Assembly: GCF_003688915.1 (NCBI RefSeq)
Contig: NZ_REFU01000002.1
Location: 744,001-808,000, forward strand
Direction: 5' to 3'
From: Rhodococcus sp. SBT000017
GTDB taxonomy: Bacteria; Actinomycetota; Actinomycetes; Mycobacteriales; Mycobacteriaceae
Length of the DNA stretch: 64,000 nucleotides
Shown here: positions 1 through 8,616 of the stretch, one piece after another
Position numbering within the stretch: position 1 is the first letter of the stretch
Layout: every line of letters begins with the position of its first letter
Position numbers and translations under genes: made by a program
Notes under the pieces: generated by a model
Told to the model about the DNA's origin: nothing
The model's input: the letters and a program-made list of their open reading frames with translations, nothing else
Databases searched by the model: none

Positions 1-395
1 GCCTCGGCGACGTCGAGCACGGTGAACCCTCCTGCGCCCAGACGTACCGCGACTCCGCCCGCGCCTTCGACCAACACTAGGTCGTGAGCCGCGTCGAGCG
101 CGCGCACAGCGTCGACCACAGCCTCGAGTTCGAGCATCGGCCTGCCCGATCGGCGGGCCGCGACGTCCGGAGCCAGCGGCTCGGGGTACCGCGCCAACTC
201 CACTCCCTGCACACCCGAAAGGCGTTGCACCACATCGATATCGGCTTCGTCCGGGTAGTCACCTCCGACGCCGGTCTGCGCCGGCTTGCACACCGCGACG
301 GACCGTCCGCCTGCCTGCGCTGCCGCCGCGAGCGCCGCGGTGATCACGGTCTTGCCGACGCCGGTCGACGTTCCGGTCACGAGCAGAACCGTCAC
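1..395 (-). CDS. bioD: Dethiobiotin synthetase, N-terminal part (cut by window edge)
   Basis: ATP-dependent dethiobiotin synthetase closes the ureido ring of 7,8-diaminopelargonate with CO2, the penultimate step of biotin synthesis. Reading leftwards from GTG at 395 the protein opens with [14 protein letters not shown], the P-loop typical of BioD, then has CKPAQTG and, further on, VEGAGGV, the second family motif. The GTG overlaps the bioF TGA in a GTGA arrangement (a further in-frame GTG lies at 398), so it is translationally coupled to bioF as the third gene of bioA-bioF-bioD. About 131 residues are visible and the C-terminal part lies outside the window. Confidence 0.9.
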   Translation of the reverse strand, partial: MTVLLVTGTSTGVGKTVITAALAAAAQAGGRSVAVCKPAQTGVGGDYPDEADIDVVQRLSGVQGVELARYPEPLAPDVAARRSGRPMLELEAVVDAVRALDAAHDLVLVEGAGGVAVRLGAGGFTVLDVAE

Positions 396-1537
396 CACAC
401 AACCGCCGTACTCAACACCGCCGCGAGAACCGACGCGGCACGGTCGACATCGGAATCGGTGAGATCTGCCCGCGCGGTCAGTCGCAGTCGAGACCCGTCG
501 GCCGGAACCGACGGTGGCCGAAAGCATCCGACGCGGACGCCGAGCTCGAGGCAGTCCCCCGCCGCGCGCACCGCACGCTGCGCGTCGCCCAGGACCACCG
601 GAACCACCGCCGATTCGGTCGGTTCGACGCCCGCTGCGGCGGCCAGTTGCGTTGCACGTACGCCGATCGAATGGACCCGGTCGGGTTCGGCGCGCAGGAC
701 GGTCAGCGCGGCCGATGCCGCGCCGACGGAGGCAGGAGCGAGACCGGTGTCGAACACGAACGTGCGCGCACCGTGCAGCACCTGCGTGCGAACCGCGGCC
801 GGCCCGAGCACCACTCCACCCTGTGATCCGAGGGCCTTGGACAGCGTTGCGGTGATCACCAGGTCGGGCGCTCCGGCGAGGCCTGCTTCGTGGACGGCTC
901 CGCGGCCACCGTGCCCGCGTACGCCCAACCCGTGCGCTTCGTCGACCACGAGCACCGCGTTCCGTCTCCGGCACACCGCGTACAGCTCGGCCAGCGGCGC
1001 GAGATCGCCGTCGGTGCTGAACACCGAATCGGTCACCACGAGGGCCCGCTGCTCGGGACGCTCCCGCAACAGCTCGTCGACGTGGTCGGTGTCGCAGTGC
1101 CGAGCGACGGCCACCCGTGCCCGCGACAGTCGGCAGGCATCGATGAGCGAGGCGTGCGACGCGGCGTCGGAGATCACCAGTGCATCTCGGCCCGCCAGTG
1201 CCGTCACGATTCCGAGGTTGGCGGTGTAGCCGGAGGAGAACACCAGTCCGGCCTCGGCTCCGACGAACTCCGCGAGGTCGTCCTCGAGGCGCTCGTGCGC
1301 CGTCGTCGTGCCGGTGACCAGCCGCGATCCGGTGGATCCGCCGCCCCATCGGCGCGCAGCAGCGCAGGCTCCGTCGATGACGGCCGGATGCATGGACAGG
1401 CCGAGGTAGTCGTTCGACGCCAGATCGAGGACTTCGTCCTCGGCGGTGCGGGCGATCACGATGCGCTCGAGGCCGGCCGCGCGTCGAGCGTGCGCGGTGG
1501 CGTCGAGCCAATCCAGAGCGGTCATGGCAGCGACCAT
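392..1537 (-). CDS. bioF: 8-amino-7-oxononanoate synthase
   Basis: PLP-dependent alpha-oxoamine synthase that condenses pimeloyl-CoA or pimeloyl-ACP with L-alanine to give 8-amino-7-oxononanoate. At 381 residues it is family length. Visible motifs are LASNDYLGL near the N-terminus, [20 protein letters not shown] (PLP-phosphate and aspartate region) and TLSKALG, which holds the PLP-binding lysine. Two in-frame ATGs exist, at 1537 and 1525; the second gives MTALDWL, which aligns better with relatives. Neither has a clear Shine-Dalgarno sequence, and the first sits inside the palindrome at the bioA/bioF junction. bioA ends 13 bases upstream and bioD overlaps downstream. Confidence 0.93.
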   Translation of the reverse strand: MVAAMTALDWLDATAHARRAAGLERIVIARTAEDEVLDLASNDYLGLSMHPAVIDGACAAARRWGGGSTGSRLVTGTTTAHERLEDDLAEFVGAEAGLVFSSGYTANLGIVTALAGRDALVISDAASHASLIDACRLSRARVAVARHCDTDHVDELLRERPEQRALVVTDSVFSTDGDLAPLAELYAVCRRRNAVLVVDEAHGLGVRGHGGRGAVHEAGLAGAPDLVITATLSKALGSQGGVVLGPAAVRTQVLHGARTFVFDTGLAPASVGAASAALTVLRAEPDRVHSIGVRATQLAAAAGVEPTESAVVPVVLGDAQRAVRAAGDCLELGVRVGCFRPPSVPADGSRLRLTARADLTDSDVDRAASVLAAVLSTAVVW

Positions 1538-1564
1538 ACTTGAACGCCGTTCAAGTATGGTCGC
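1530..1564. promoter_or_regulatory. Perfect 17-bp-arm palindrome, probable BioQ operator
   Basis: Two 17-base arms (1530-1546 and 1548-1564) are exact reverse complements around a single centre base. The core reads TGAAC-GCC-GTTCA, which matches the TGAAC-N3-GTTCA pattern known for BioQ, the TetR-family biotin regulator of corynebacteria and mycobacteria. It covers the bioA stop codon and the first possible bioF start. It could therefore control a bioF-bioD promoter at the end of bioA, or act as a hairpin between the cistrons. No similar site was seen upstream of bioA, and no bioQ gene is in the window. Confidence 0.75.
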
Positions 1565-2825
1565 GCGCCACCGCCACCATGGCGTCGGCGATGGCCGTCA
1601 CCTCCGCATCGGTGCAGATGAACGGCGGCATCGCGTACACCAGACGGCCGAACGGCCGCAGCCACACTCCCGCGTCGACGGCCGCTGCCGTGGCCCGGGC
1701 CATGTCCACCGGACGGTGCATCTCGACCACGCCGATGCCGCCGAGAACGCGAACGTCGGCGACTCCGGGCAGGGACCGGGCCGGCGCGAGGCCGTCGGCC
1801 AACCCCGCTGCCAGGGCGGCGACCTCGGTGCGCCAGTCACGCGAGAGCAACAGTTCCACCGAGGCCACCGCGATCGCGCAGGCCAGTGGATTCCCCATGA
1901 ACGTCGGCCCGTGCATCAGACCTCCGGCCTCGCCGCCCGAGACCGTTTCGGCCACCTCGGTGGTGCACAGCGTGGCCGCCAGGGTCACATATCCGCCGGT
2001 CAATGCCTTGCCGATACACATGATGTCGGGCGCGACACCTGCGTGATCGGCTGCGAACAACTCCCCGGTTCGACCGAAGCCGGTTGCGATCTCGTCGAAG
2101 ATCAGCAGGACGCCGTACTCGTCGGCCAAGCGGCGTAGTTCCAGCAGGTAGCGCGCGTCGTGGAACCGCATCCCGCCGGCGCCCTGCACGATCGGCTCGA
2201 CGATGATCGCCGCCAGTTCGCTCGCGTGTTCGCTCAGTACCCGCTCGAATTCGGCCACGTAGCCGGCTTCGAACTCCGCGGGCGGAGCCGGAGCGAACAC
2301 CTGCTTCGCCAGCACATCGGTCCACAGCGTGTGCATCCCGCCATCCGGGTCGCACACGCTCATCGGAGCGAACGTGTCTCCGTGGTATCCGCCGCGCCAG
2401 GTCAACAGCCGAGTGCGACCGTTCTCGCCGCGCCCACGCCAGTACTGCAGCGCCATCTTCACCGCGACCTCCACCGAGACCGATCCGGAATCGGCGAGGA
2501 ACACCTTGTCGAGCCCCGCGGGGGTGATGTCGACCAACAACTCGGCCAACCTGGCCGCCGGAGCGTGCGTCAGTCCACCGAACATGACGTGGCTCATCCG
2601 GCCCAGCTGATCGTGCGCGGCGGCGTCGAGCACCGGGTGGCGGTAGCCGTGCACCGCCGCCCACCACGAGCTCATGCCGTCGATGAGTTGCCTGCCGTCG
2701 GCCAACGTCAGCCGCACTCCCGACGCACTGTCGACCACCAGTGTCGTCGTAGTCGCCGGAAACCGGCTGTACGGGTGCCAGAGGTGATCGGAGTCGATTC
2801 GACGAACGTCTTCGGAAGTCAGCAC
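1551..2825 (-). CDS. bioA: Adenosylmethionine--8-amino-7-oxononanoate transaminase
   Basis: PLP aminotransferase that moves an amino group from S-adenosylmethionine to 8-amino-7-oxononanoate in biotin synthesis. The recognisable N-terminus is [19 protein letters not shown], followed by [47 protein letters not shown] (PLP aspartate) and IGKALTGGY (PLP lysine). The frame stays open to an ATG at 2903, but that would nearly abut the divergent gene at 2910. I prefer GTG 2825, two residues before TSED, giving about 424 residues. GTGs at 2837 and 2843 and an ATG at 2897 are alternatives. First gene of the biotin operon. Confidence 0.92.
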   Translation of the reverse strand: MLTSEDVRRIDSDHLWHPYSRFPATTTTLVVDSASGVRLTLADGRQLIDGMSSWWAAVHGYRHPVLDAAAHDQLGRMSHVMFGGLTHAPAARLAELLVDITPAGLDKVFLADSGSVSVEVAVKMALQYWRGRGENGRTRLLTWRGGYHGDTFAPMSVCDPDGGMHTLWTDVLAKQVFAPAPPAEFEAGYVAEFERVLSEHASELAAIIVEPIVQGAGGMRFHDARYLLELRRLADEYGVLLIFDEIATGFGRTGELFAADHAGVAPDIMCIGKALTGGYVTLAATLCTTEVAETVSGGEAGGLMHGPTFMGNPLACAIAVASVELLLSRDWRTEVAALAAGLADGLAPARSLPGVADVRVLGGIGVVEMHRPVDMARATAAAVDAGVWLRPFGRLVYAMPPFICTDAEVTAIADAMVAVARDHT

Positions 2826-2909
2826 GCCAGAGCACACTGCCACAGCGCCCGACCAGCCGTCCCGAGACTGGAGGGGTGGCGAAATGTCCGAATCCATTAG
2901 CATCGCAGC

Positions 2910-4253
2910 ATGACGACGCGCACCGTGACGAGACTCGTAGGGGTGGTCGTGGCCGCAACTCTGACCCTTACCGCCTGCGGGGGCACGTCCGCAGCGCCCG
3001 CGCCCACCACGACCGCTCCGGACTTCGCCGTCGACACCTCCACTCCCGTCGGCGCACTCAACGACCGCATCCTGCGGTGGATCAACGCCGAGGAGGCGCC
3101 CGACCCCGCCGAGGTCGACGCCGTCACCGGCCCCGAGCTGGCCGAGGCCGTCGCACCGCTGGGTGGGCTCGCCGGACCACTCGAGCAGTTGCGCGCCGGT
3201 GCGCCGAACGTCGCCACGGGCTTCGAGCCCGGACCGAACTCCGGCGTCCTGCGCTTCACCACCGCGGGCATCCCGGCCACGATCACGACGTCGATCGGTG
3301 CGGACGGCAAGCTCGACGGCTTCCTGGCCCGGCCGGACACCCCTACGATCTCGTCGTTCGACGATCTCGACGAGGCACTGTCGAAGGTGGCTCCGAACTA
3401 TTCCTACAGCGCGTCACGGCTCAACGGCGATGACTGCGAGTCGATCTACTCCGCCAATGCGGACTCGGTGCTTCCCCTCGGATCGGTGTTCAAGCTGTAC
3501 GTCCTCGGCGCGCTCACCGACGAGATCGAGGCAGGCACCGTCCGCTGGGACGAGCAGCTCACCGTTCGTGATGCCACCAAGAGCGCGCCGTCCGGCGAAC
3601 TGCAGAATCTGCCCGACGGCACGACAGTGTCGGTCCGCGACGCGGCCGAGAAGATGATCTCGTTGTCCGACAACACCGCAACGGATCTGTTGATGGATCA
3701 CCTCGGCCGCGAGCGGGTCGAACGCCAGCTCTCCATCATGGGCCACCACGATCCGTCGGTGATGACACCGATGATGGACACTCGGCAGTTCTTCGTCATC
3801 GGATTCGGGGATCCCGACATGCGTGCCGAGTGGGCCGAGGCCGACCCCGATACCCGGGCCGAGCTGCTCGAGCAGGCGGACGCGAGGCCGCTCGAGATCG
3901 ACTTCGAAAACTTCCTGGACAACCCGGCGTCGGCCGACGGGGTCGAGTGGTTCGCCAACGCGCAGGACGTCTGTGCCGCGATGGGTTACCTGGCGACGAG
4001 CGATTCGGCCGAGGAGAACCGTCGCATCCTGGCGATCACCCCGGGTGTGCAGCTCGACCCGGCACTGTGGCCGTACTCGGGGTTCAAGGGCGGCAGCGCG
4101 CCCGGCGATCTGGCGGGCGCGTTCCTGGCCACCGATGCCTCCGGTCAGGACTGGATCGTGACCGAGCAGTTCCGGGCCGACGGCGCGATCGATCTGATCC
4201 CGTCCAGCTACGCGTTTCTCGTTGCCCAGCAGGCTTTCGCGCTGATGAAGTGA
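2910..4253 (+). CDS. LpqF/Cpe-like lipoprotein with class A beta-lactamase fold
   Basis: Exported lipoprotein: the signal peptide ends in a lipobox LTAC with Cys23. An N-terminal domain of roughly residues 40-150 matches my memory of the steroid-isomerase-like domain of the ORF12/LpqF group. The C-terminal domain carries the serine-hydrolase triad of class A beta-lactamases: S192-V-F-K195, S253-D-N255 and K393-G-G395 in place of KTG. The omega-loop glutamate of true beta-lactamases was not identified, so substrate and activity are open; related proteins are thought to act as esterases or on cell-wall or beta-lactam-like substrates. It is transcribed divergently from bioA. Confidence 0.82.
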   Translation: MTTRTVTRLVGVVVAATLTLTACGGTSAAPAPTTTAPDFAVDTSTPVGALNDRILRWINAEEAPDPAEVDAVTGPELAEAVAPLGGLAGPLEQLRAGAPNVATGFEPGPNSGVLRFTTAGIPATITTSIGADGKLDGFLARPDTPTISSFDDLDEALSKVAPNYSYSASRLNGDDCESIYSANADSVLPLGSVFKLYVLGALTDEIEAGTVRWDEQLTVRDATKSAPSGELQNLPDGTTVSVRDAAEKMISLSDNTATDLLMDHLGRERVERQLSIMGHHDPSVMTPMMDTRQFFVIGFGDPDMRAEWAEADPDTRAELLEQADARPLEIDFENFLDNPASADGVEWFANAQDVCAAMGYLATSDSAEENRRILAITPGVQLDPALWPYSGFKGGSAPGDLAGAFLATDASGQDWIVTEQFRADGAIDLIPSSYAFLVAQQAFALMK

Positions 4254-4262
4254 GTGGGATTT

Positions 4263-4278
4263 GTAACATCGGTGTTAC
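4263..4278. promoter_or_regulatory. Inverted repeat GTAACA-TCGG-TGTTAC
   Basis: Perfect 6-bp arms with a 4-base spacer lie 22 bases before the GTG of the next ORF, directly upstream of a TACACT -10-like hexamer at 4287-4292. Inverted repeats of this size and position usually bind TetR- or GntR-type regulators. Its placement ahead of an acyl-CoA oxidase gene suggests fatty-acid-linked control. That regulator identity is inference, since no regulator gene is adjacent. Confidence 0.45.
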
Positions 4279-4299
4279 TGCTGCATTACACTCGCGGTC

Positions 4300-4506
4300 G
4301 TGGAGGCACAACACGAACCAGCCCGGTACGCGTGGCCGGAGGGCTTCAAGGAGTTCCTGGTCGGTGAGTTCACCGACTTCAGTCCCCTGGTGAACAGGGC
4401 TCTCGAGGACAACTGTGCGGCTCTGTTCCACGACGGTCCGTACGCGAAATCGGGCTTCTGGCGGACCTGCCGGGCAGTGTTCCGAGAATTCGTCTGGCCG
4501 GTCTGA
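4300..4506 (+). CDS. Small hypothetical protein, 68 residues, likely leaderless
   Basis: I do not recognise this protein. It is rich in aromatic residues (AWPEGF, GEFTDF, SGFWRT, EFVWPV), has no membrane segment, and has strongly GC-biased third codon positions like its neighbours, which argues for real coding. A TACACT hexamer ends 7 bases before the GTG, so the transcript probably begins at the start codon (leaderless). It ends 43 bases before the acyl-CoA oxidase and may be cotranscribed. It could be a small regulatory or leader protein, or a spurious ORF. Confidence 0.5.
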   Translation: MEAQHEPARYAWPEGFKEFLVGEFTDFSPLVNRALEDNCAALFHDGPYAKSGFWRTCRAVFREFVWPV

Positions 4507-4549
4507 CTTTCCGGCCTTCACGGGCCGCCACAAAAGGTTACCGTCGAGT

Positions 4550-6517
4550 ATGGCAACCACAACGGATCACCTTCGGAACACTCTGGACGGCCGCTGGCGA
4601 GATGTGAAGAACCAGGCGCGTCAGCAACTTGCACGCGACGAGTTCCGTCCGCACTACACCCCGAACACCGTCATCGCCCGCACCAAGGCAATGGAGCAGC
4701 TCAAGTTGCTCGCCGCGGCCGGTGCAGCCGACAACGGCTTCAAGAAGGAACACGGCGGCACCGGCGACGTCGGCGCAGCGGTGACGATGATCGAGATGCT
4801 CGCGATGAGTGATCTCTCGCTGATGGTCAAGGCCGGCGTCCAGTGGGGGCTGTTCGGCGGTGCCATCGAGAATCTCGGCACCGAACGCCACCACGAGGCG
4901 TACGTCCCCAAGATCATCGGTCTCGATCTGCTCGGCTGCTTCGCCATGACCGAGACCGGACACGGCAGCGACGTGCAGTCGCTCGAGACCACGGCCACGT
5001 ACGACCCGAAGACGGACGAGTTCGTCATCAACTCTCCGACGCCGTCCTCGCGTAAGGACTACATCGGCGGTGCCGCCGAAACCGCGACCGTCGCCGCCGT
5101 GTTCGCCCAGCTCATCACCGCAGGTCCGGGCGAGGAGCCCGAAGGCCACGGCGTGCACTGCTTCTTCGTTCCGCTCCGCGACGAGAACGGTGACGATCTG
5201 CCCGGCGTCACCACCTCGGACTGTCAGTACAAGGGTGGCCTCCCCGGAGTCGACAACGGCCGCCTCATGTTCGATCACGTCCGCATCCCACGAGACAACT
5301 TGCTCAACAAGTACGCCGACGTGTCCGACGACGGTACGTACTCCTCCCCCATCGAGAACAAGTCTCGACGGTTCTTCACGATGCTCGGCACGTTGATCCG
5401 CGGTCGCGTCACGGTCGGCGGCAGTGCCGCTGCGGCGGCCCGCGTCGCTCTCGACATCGCCACGCGATACGCATTGCAGCGCAGGCAGTTCGCCGCGCCC
5501 GATTCCGATCAGGAGGTCCTGATCATGGACTACCTGGTGCATCAGCGTCGACTGTTCCCGCTCATCGCGAAGTCCTACGCCCTGCAGTTCGCGCAGAACG
5601 AGCTCGTGTCGAAGATGCACGAGCTGCAGACCGCGGACAACCCGGACGCCGAGGAGCAGCGCGAGCTCGAGTCCAGGGCCGCGGGCCTCAAGGCCGCGAA
5701 CACCTGGCATGCGACCGCCGCGATCCAGGAGGCCCGCGAAGCATGTGGCGGCGCAGGGTATCTCGCCGAGAACCGGCTGATCTCGCTCAAAGCCGACACG
5801 GATGTGTTCACCACGTTCGAGGGCGACAACCATGTGCTGACACAGCTGGTCGCCAAGGAGCTGCTCACCGCGTACGCCGACGACGTCAAGTCCATGAGCC
5901 CGGTCGAGTGGGTCAAGTTCGCCGCCGACATGGTGGGCGACCGCGTCGTCAAACGCACTGCGGCCCAAGCGATCATGCAGACCATCCTCGATCGGCGCCA
6001 GGACAACGAGGAGGAGGGCTCGCTGTTCAACCGCGGCACCCAGGTCAAGATGTTCGAAGATCGTGAGGAGTACCTGCTCTCCACCGTCGCCCGCCGGCTG
6101 CAGTCCAAGTCCAAGGAGACAAGCCCGTTCGAGGCGTTCAACGCGGTGCAGGATCACGTTCTGCATGCCGCGAGCGCACACATCGATCGGATCATCTTCG
6201 AGGCATTCATCGCCGGCATCGAATCCTGCGAGGACCCCACCACCAAGGATCTGCTCGACGAGGTCTGCGACCTCTACGCGCTGTCGGTGATCGAGGCGGA
6301 CAAGGCGTGGTACATCGAGCACCGCTACCTGTCCACCGAGCGATCCAAGGCCGTCACCCGTGCCATCAACGAGCGGTGCCGCACGCTGCGGCCGCACGCC
6401 GAATTGCTCGTCGACGGTTTCGGTGTGCCCGACGCGTTGGTCGGTGCCGCGATGCTCGGTGAGCCCGGGGCCGGAACCGAGGAAGAGCCGGCCGCGAACC
6501 CCAGTCACGCGCACTGA
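4550..6517 (+). CDS. Acyl-CoA oxidase/dehydrogenase family flavoprotein
   Basis: FAD-dependent alpha,beta-oxidation of an acyl-CoA. The 655-residue length and C-terminal extension resemble acyl-CoA oxidases rather than the ~390-residue dehydrogenases. Visible motifs are CFAMTETGHGSDV (FAD/substrate segment, with TETGHGS) and TTFEGDN, with Glu424 at the place of the catalytic glutamate of rat ACOX1, followed by a long helical oxidase-type C-terminal half. I set the start at ATG 4550 (MATTTDHL) because the longer frame back to 4415 runs antiparallel to any sense and overlaps the small ORF. Whether electrons go to O2 or to ETF, and the chain length used, cannot be told. Confidence 0.85.
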   Translation: MATTTDHLRNTLDGRWRDVKNQARQQLARDEFRPHYTPNTVIARTKAMEQLKLLAAAGAADNGFKKEHGGTGDVGAAVTMIEMLAMSDLSLMVKAGVQWGLFGGAIENLGTERHHEAYVPKIIGLDLLGCFAMTETGHGSDVQSLETTATYDPKTDEFVINSPTPSSRKDYIGGAAETATVAAVFAQLITAGPGEEPEGHGVHCFFVPLRDENGDDLPGVTTSDCQYKGGLPGVDNGRLMFDHVRIPRDNLLNKYADVSDDGTYSSPIENKSRRFFTMLGTLIRGRVTVGGSAAAAARVALDIATRYALQRRQFAAPDSDQEVLIMDYLVHQRRLFPLIAKSYALQFAQNELVSKMHELQTADNPDAEEQRELESRAAGLKAANTWHATAAIQEAREACGGAGYLAENRLISLKADTDVFTTFEGDNHVLTQLVAKELLTAYADDVKSMSPVEWVKFAADMVGDRVVKRTAAQAIMQTILDRRQDNEEEGSLFNRGTQVKMFEDREEYLLSTVARRLQSKSKETSPFEAFNAVQDHVLHAASAHIDRIIFEAFIAGIESCEDPTTKDLLDEVCDLYALSVIEADKAWYIEHRYLSTERSKAVTRAINERCRTLRPHAELLVDGFGVPDALVGAAMLGEPGAGTEEEPAANPSHAH

Positions 6518-6530
6518 CGCGTAGCCGGGT

Positions 6531-7325
6531 TCAGCCGGGAATTATTGCGAAGACCCGGCAGGGACCGCCGGTCGCGCCCGCGTGCTTCGGTGCGCCGACG
6601 ACGACCGTCGCCCCTGCCGGGGGCACTGCATCCAGGTTCGCCAGTGCCTCGACTCCGTATCGACCTGCTCCGAGAACCGCTGTGTGCGCAGGATATTCGC
6701 GGTCGTTCATCCGGTCGAGGCTCAGTGTGTCGACTCCGATTCCGACGATGCCCCGCTCGCGTACCAGCATCTGCGCCGCGTCGCCGCCGAACCCGGGTGC
6801 CGCGCGCTCGGCCAGCCTGTTCTGCCAGCCACTGTGCATCACCACCAACGCGCGGTCGGGTATTCGGCCGTGCTCGCGCTCCCATTGCGCGATGTCCTCG
6901 GTCGTCACCACGGCCTCTGGATCGGACGCGGCCCGAGCCGAGATGTCCACCACGACCAGTGGGGCGATCAAATCCTCCAGGGGCAGGATGTCGGCCGTCG
7001 CACCGCCACGAATGCGGTGCGCCGGAGCATCGATGTGCGTGCCCGTGTGCTCCCAGTACGACAACTTGTTCACCAGGAAGCCGCCCAACTCGTAGGCGGC
7101 GACCGGCCGCATCGAGAACGGTTCGCTGCCCGGCCACACCGGAAACGTCGGGCTCAGGGTGTGGGTCAGGTCGATGAGTCGGCCCGCCGGAAGCGCCGAC
7201 GCCACCACTGGTTCGGCGCGCACCGCTCCGGCCGTCGCAACGGTCAACGCGGCGGCCCCCAACGAGCCGAACAGCGCCCTACGGCCGATTCTGCGGTGAA
7301 CCGTGTCGATGACCTCGGGCCGCAC
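6531..7325 (-). CDS. Tat-exported cyclase-family (KynB-like) metal hydrolase
   Basis: Member of the cyclase/kynurenine-formamidase-like superfamily of metal-dependent amide and lactone hydrolases. The signature HTGTHIDAPAH supplies the metal-binding histidines and aspartate; LIDLTHTLSP and GVDTLSLD are also typical. The N-terminus RRIGRRALFGSLGAA, followed by a hydrophobic stretch and ARA-like cleavage site (VRAEP), is a twin-arginine signal, so the enzyme probably acts outside the membrane, which is unusual for tryptophan catabolism. It starts 1 base after the upstream sugar dehydrogenase stop, and a common transcript is likely. Substrate unknown. Confidence 0.8.
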   Translation of the reverse strand: MRPEVIDTVHRRIGRRALFGSLGAAALTVATAGAVRAEPVVASALPAGRLIDLTHTLSPTFPVWPGSEPFSMRPVAAYELGGFLVNKLSYWEHTGTHIDAPAHRIRGGATADILPLEDLIAPLVVVDISARAASDPEAVVTTEDIAQWEREHGRIPDRALVVMHSGWQNRLAERAAPGFGGDAAQMLVRERGIVGIGVDTLSLDRMNDREYPAHTAVLGAGRYGVEALANLDAVPPAGATVVVGAPKHAGATGGPCRVFAIIPG

Positions 7326-7326
7326 A

Positions 7327-8505
7327 TCAGCCGGCAGCGGGAGTGACGAGCAGAACCTTGTCGTCCGATCCGTTGTCGGTGGTCAGCAGGAATGCGCCGT
7401 CGTCGCCGAAGCTGGTGAGCGAGCGCAGTCGACCGTACGTACCCACCAGGGCGTCGGCCTCGTCGACGTACTCCGTACCGTCCTCGGACAGCTTCAGAAA
7501 CGTCAGCTTCTCGCCCTGCTGACTCGATATCACCGCGGCCCCGTTCCAGGAGCCCCATCCCGCGCCGATCGCGAAGGTCAGACCGGGCGTGGCGATGGTG
7601 GGACTACCCGAGCTCCACACGGCGGCGAGTGCACCGGGCACGCGGGTGGGATCGGTCATCGGTACCGACTCGTCGTAGATGAACGGGAGTCGATCGGGGC
7701 GGTAGCCGTAGTTGCCGCCGGGCACCAGCAGGTTCAACTCGTCGTCTCGGGTCGTGCCCTGCTCCACCTCGTAGATCTGACCGGTGCCGGGGCGAATCGC
7801 CAGGCCCTGCACGTTCCGATGTCCCAGAGTGAAGATGCGATCCGGTGAACCAGCCGCGGCGGAACCGTCGGCGTTGATGTGCAGAACCTTGCCGCCCAAC
7901 GAGTTCCGATCCTGCGGAACCGTCGGCGTCGCCGTGTCTCCGGTGCCGACGTACAGGGTGCCGTCGGGATGAGCCAGAATTCGGCAGCCGCCGTGGCGTC
8001 CGCCGTCGGCGACGGGAATGTCGTCGACGAGGGTGCCGGTGCGCGTCAGAGCCGTCCACCCCGGGTCGACGGTCCACGAGAGCACGGCGATGTGGTTGTC
8101 GCTGCCACCGCCCGCACTTCCGGTTCCGGCGCTACCGGTGCCGCCACCGCCACTGCCCTGCACGCCCTGGCACGTGTAGATGGTTCTCGACGCTTCGAAG
8201 TCCGTCGCGAGGGCAATGCCCATCAGGCCCGTCTCGCCCGACGCGTACAGATCGTCGAGGTCCGCGTCGAGCTCGCGGGTGGCCCCGCCGACGTCGCGGA
8301 TCACGAACCGCCCGGCGCGCTCACCGGTCAGCACCGTTCCGTCCGGCGCGACCACCGCATCCCACGGCTTCGCGAGTCCGTCGAGCACGGTGGTGACCGT
8401 CAGATCGGGAAGCGGATCGGCCTGCGCCGTCGCGGTGGTCGTACCGGCAAGCGTCAGGAGGACGCTGGCAGCGATCACTCCGGAACTGGACACCAGCTTG
8501 TTCAT
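7327..8505 (-). CDS. Exported PQQ-type glucose/sorbosone dehydrogenase family protein
   Basis: Six-bladed beta-propeller of the soluble aldose sugar dehydrogenase (GSDH) family, which oxidises sugars or alcohols with PQQ. Visible: a Sec signal peptide (start MNKLVSS at 8505, with a second ATG two codons upstream at 8511, and a TATAQA-like cleavage site), DGLAKPWDAVVAPDG, the GGRHGG-CRI segment that includes the usual catalytic histidine, DGTLYVGTGD and LVPGGNYGY. A Gly/Ser-rich linker interrupts the fold near residues 125-140. It is a close tandem paralogue of the next gene; a 32-base stretch (7958-7989) is identical to 9248-9279. Mycobacterial relatives include LppZ. The true substrate is unknown. 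Confidence 0.83.
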   Translation of the reverse strand: MNKLVSSSGVIAASVLLTLAGTTTATAQADPLPDLTVTTVLDGLAKPWDAVVAPDGTVLTGERAGRFVIRDVGGATRELDADLDDLYASGETGLMGIALATDFEASRTIYTCQGVQGSGGGGTGSAGTGSAGGGSDNHIAVLSWTVDPGWTALTRTGTLVDDIPVADGGRHGGCRILAHPDGTLYVGTGDTATPTVPQDRNSLGGKVLHINADGSAAAGSPDRIFTLGHRNVQGLAIRPGTGQIYEVEQGTTRDDELNLLVPGGNYGYRPDRLPFIYDESVPMTDPTRVPGALAAVWSSGSPTIATPGLTFAIGAGWGSWNGAAVISSQQGEKLTFLKLSEDGTEYVDEADALVGTYGRLRSLTSFGDDGAFLLTTDNGSDDKVLLVTPAAG

Positions 8506-8616
8506 CCACACTCCTGACGACGATTCGCAATCGGCCCGATATGACCGGTATCACATGATCTTAAACACACTCTTCAGGCGGCTCGCCGACTCACAACGCA
8601 ATTCGTTGCCCGGGGT

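Noticed and set aside
2897..2903. Upstream ATG starts for bioA
   Set aside because: They would leave almost no promoter space with the divergent gene at 2910, and the family start is near residue 27 of that frame.
4538..6514. 658-residue open frame on the minus strand opposite the acyl-CoA oxidase gene
   Set aside because: Frame opposite a strongly coding GC-rich gene; composition is Arg/Gly/Val/His-rich with no family motifs, as expected of an antisense shadow.
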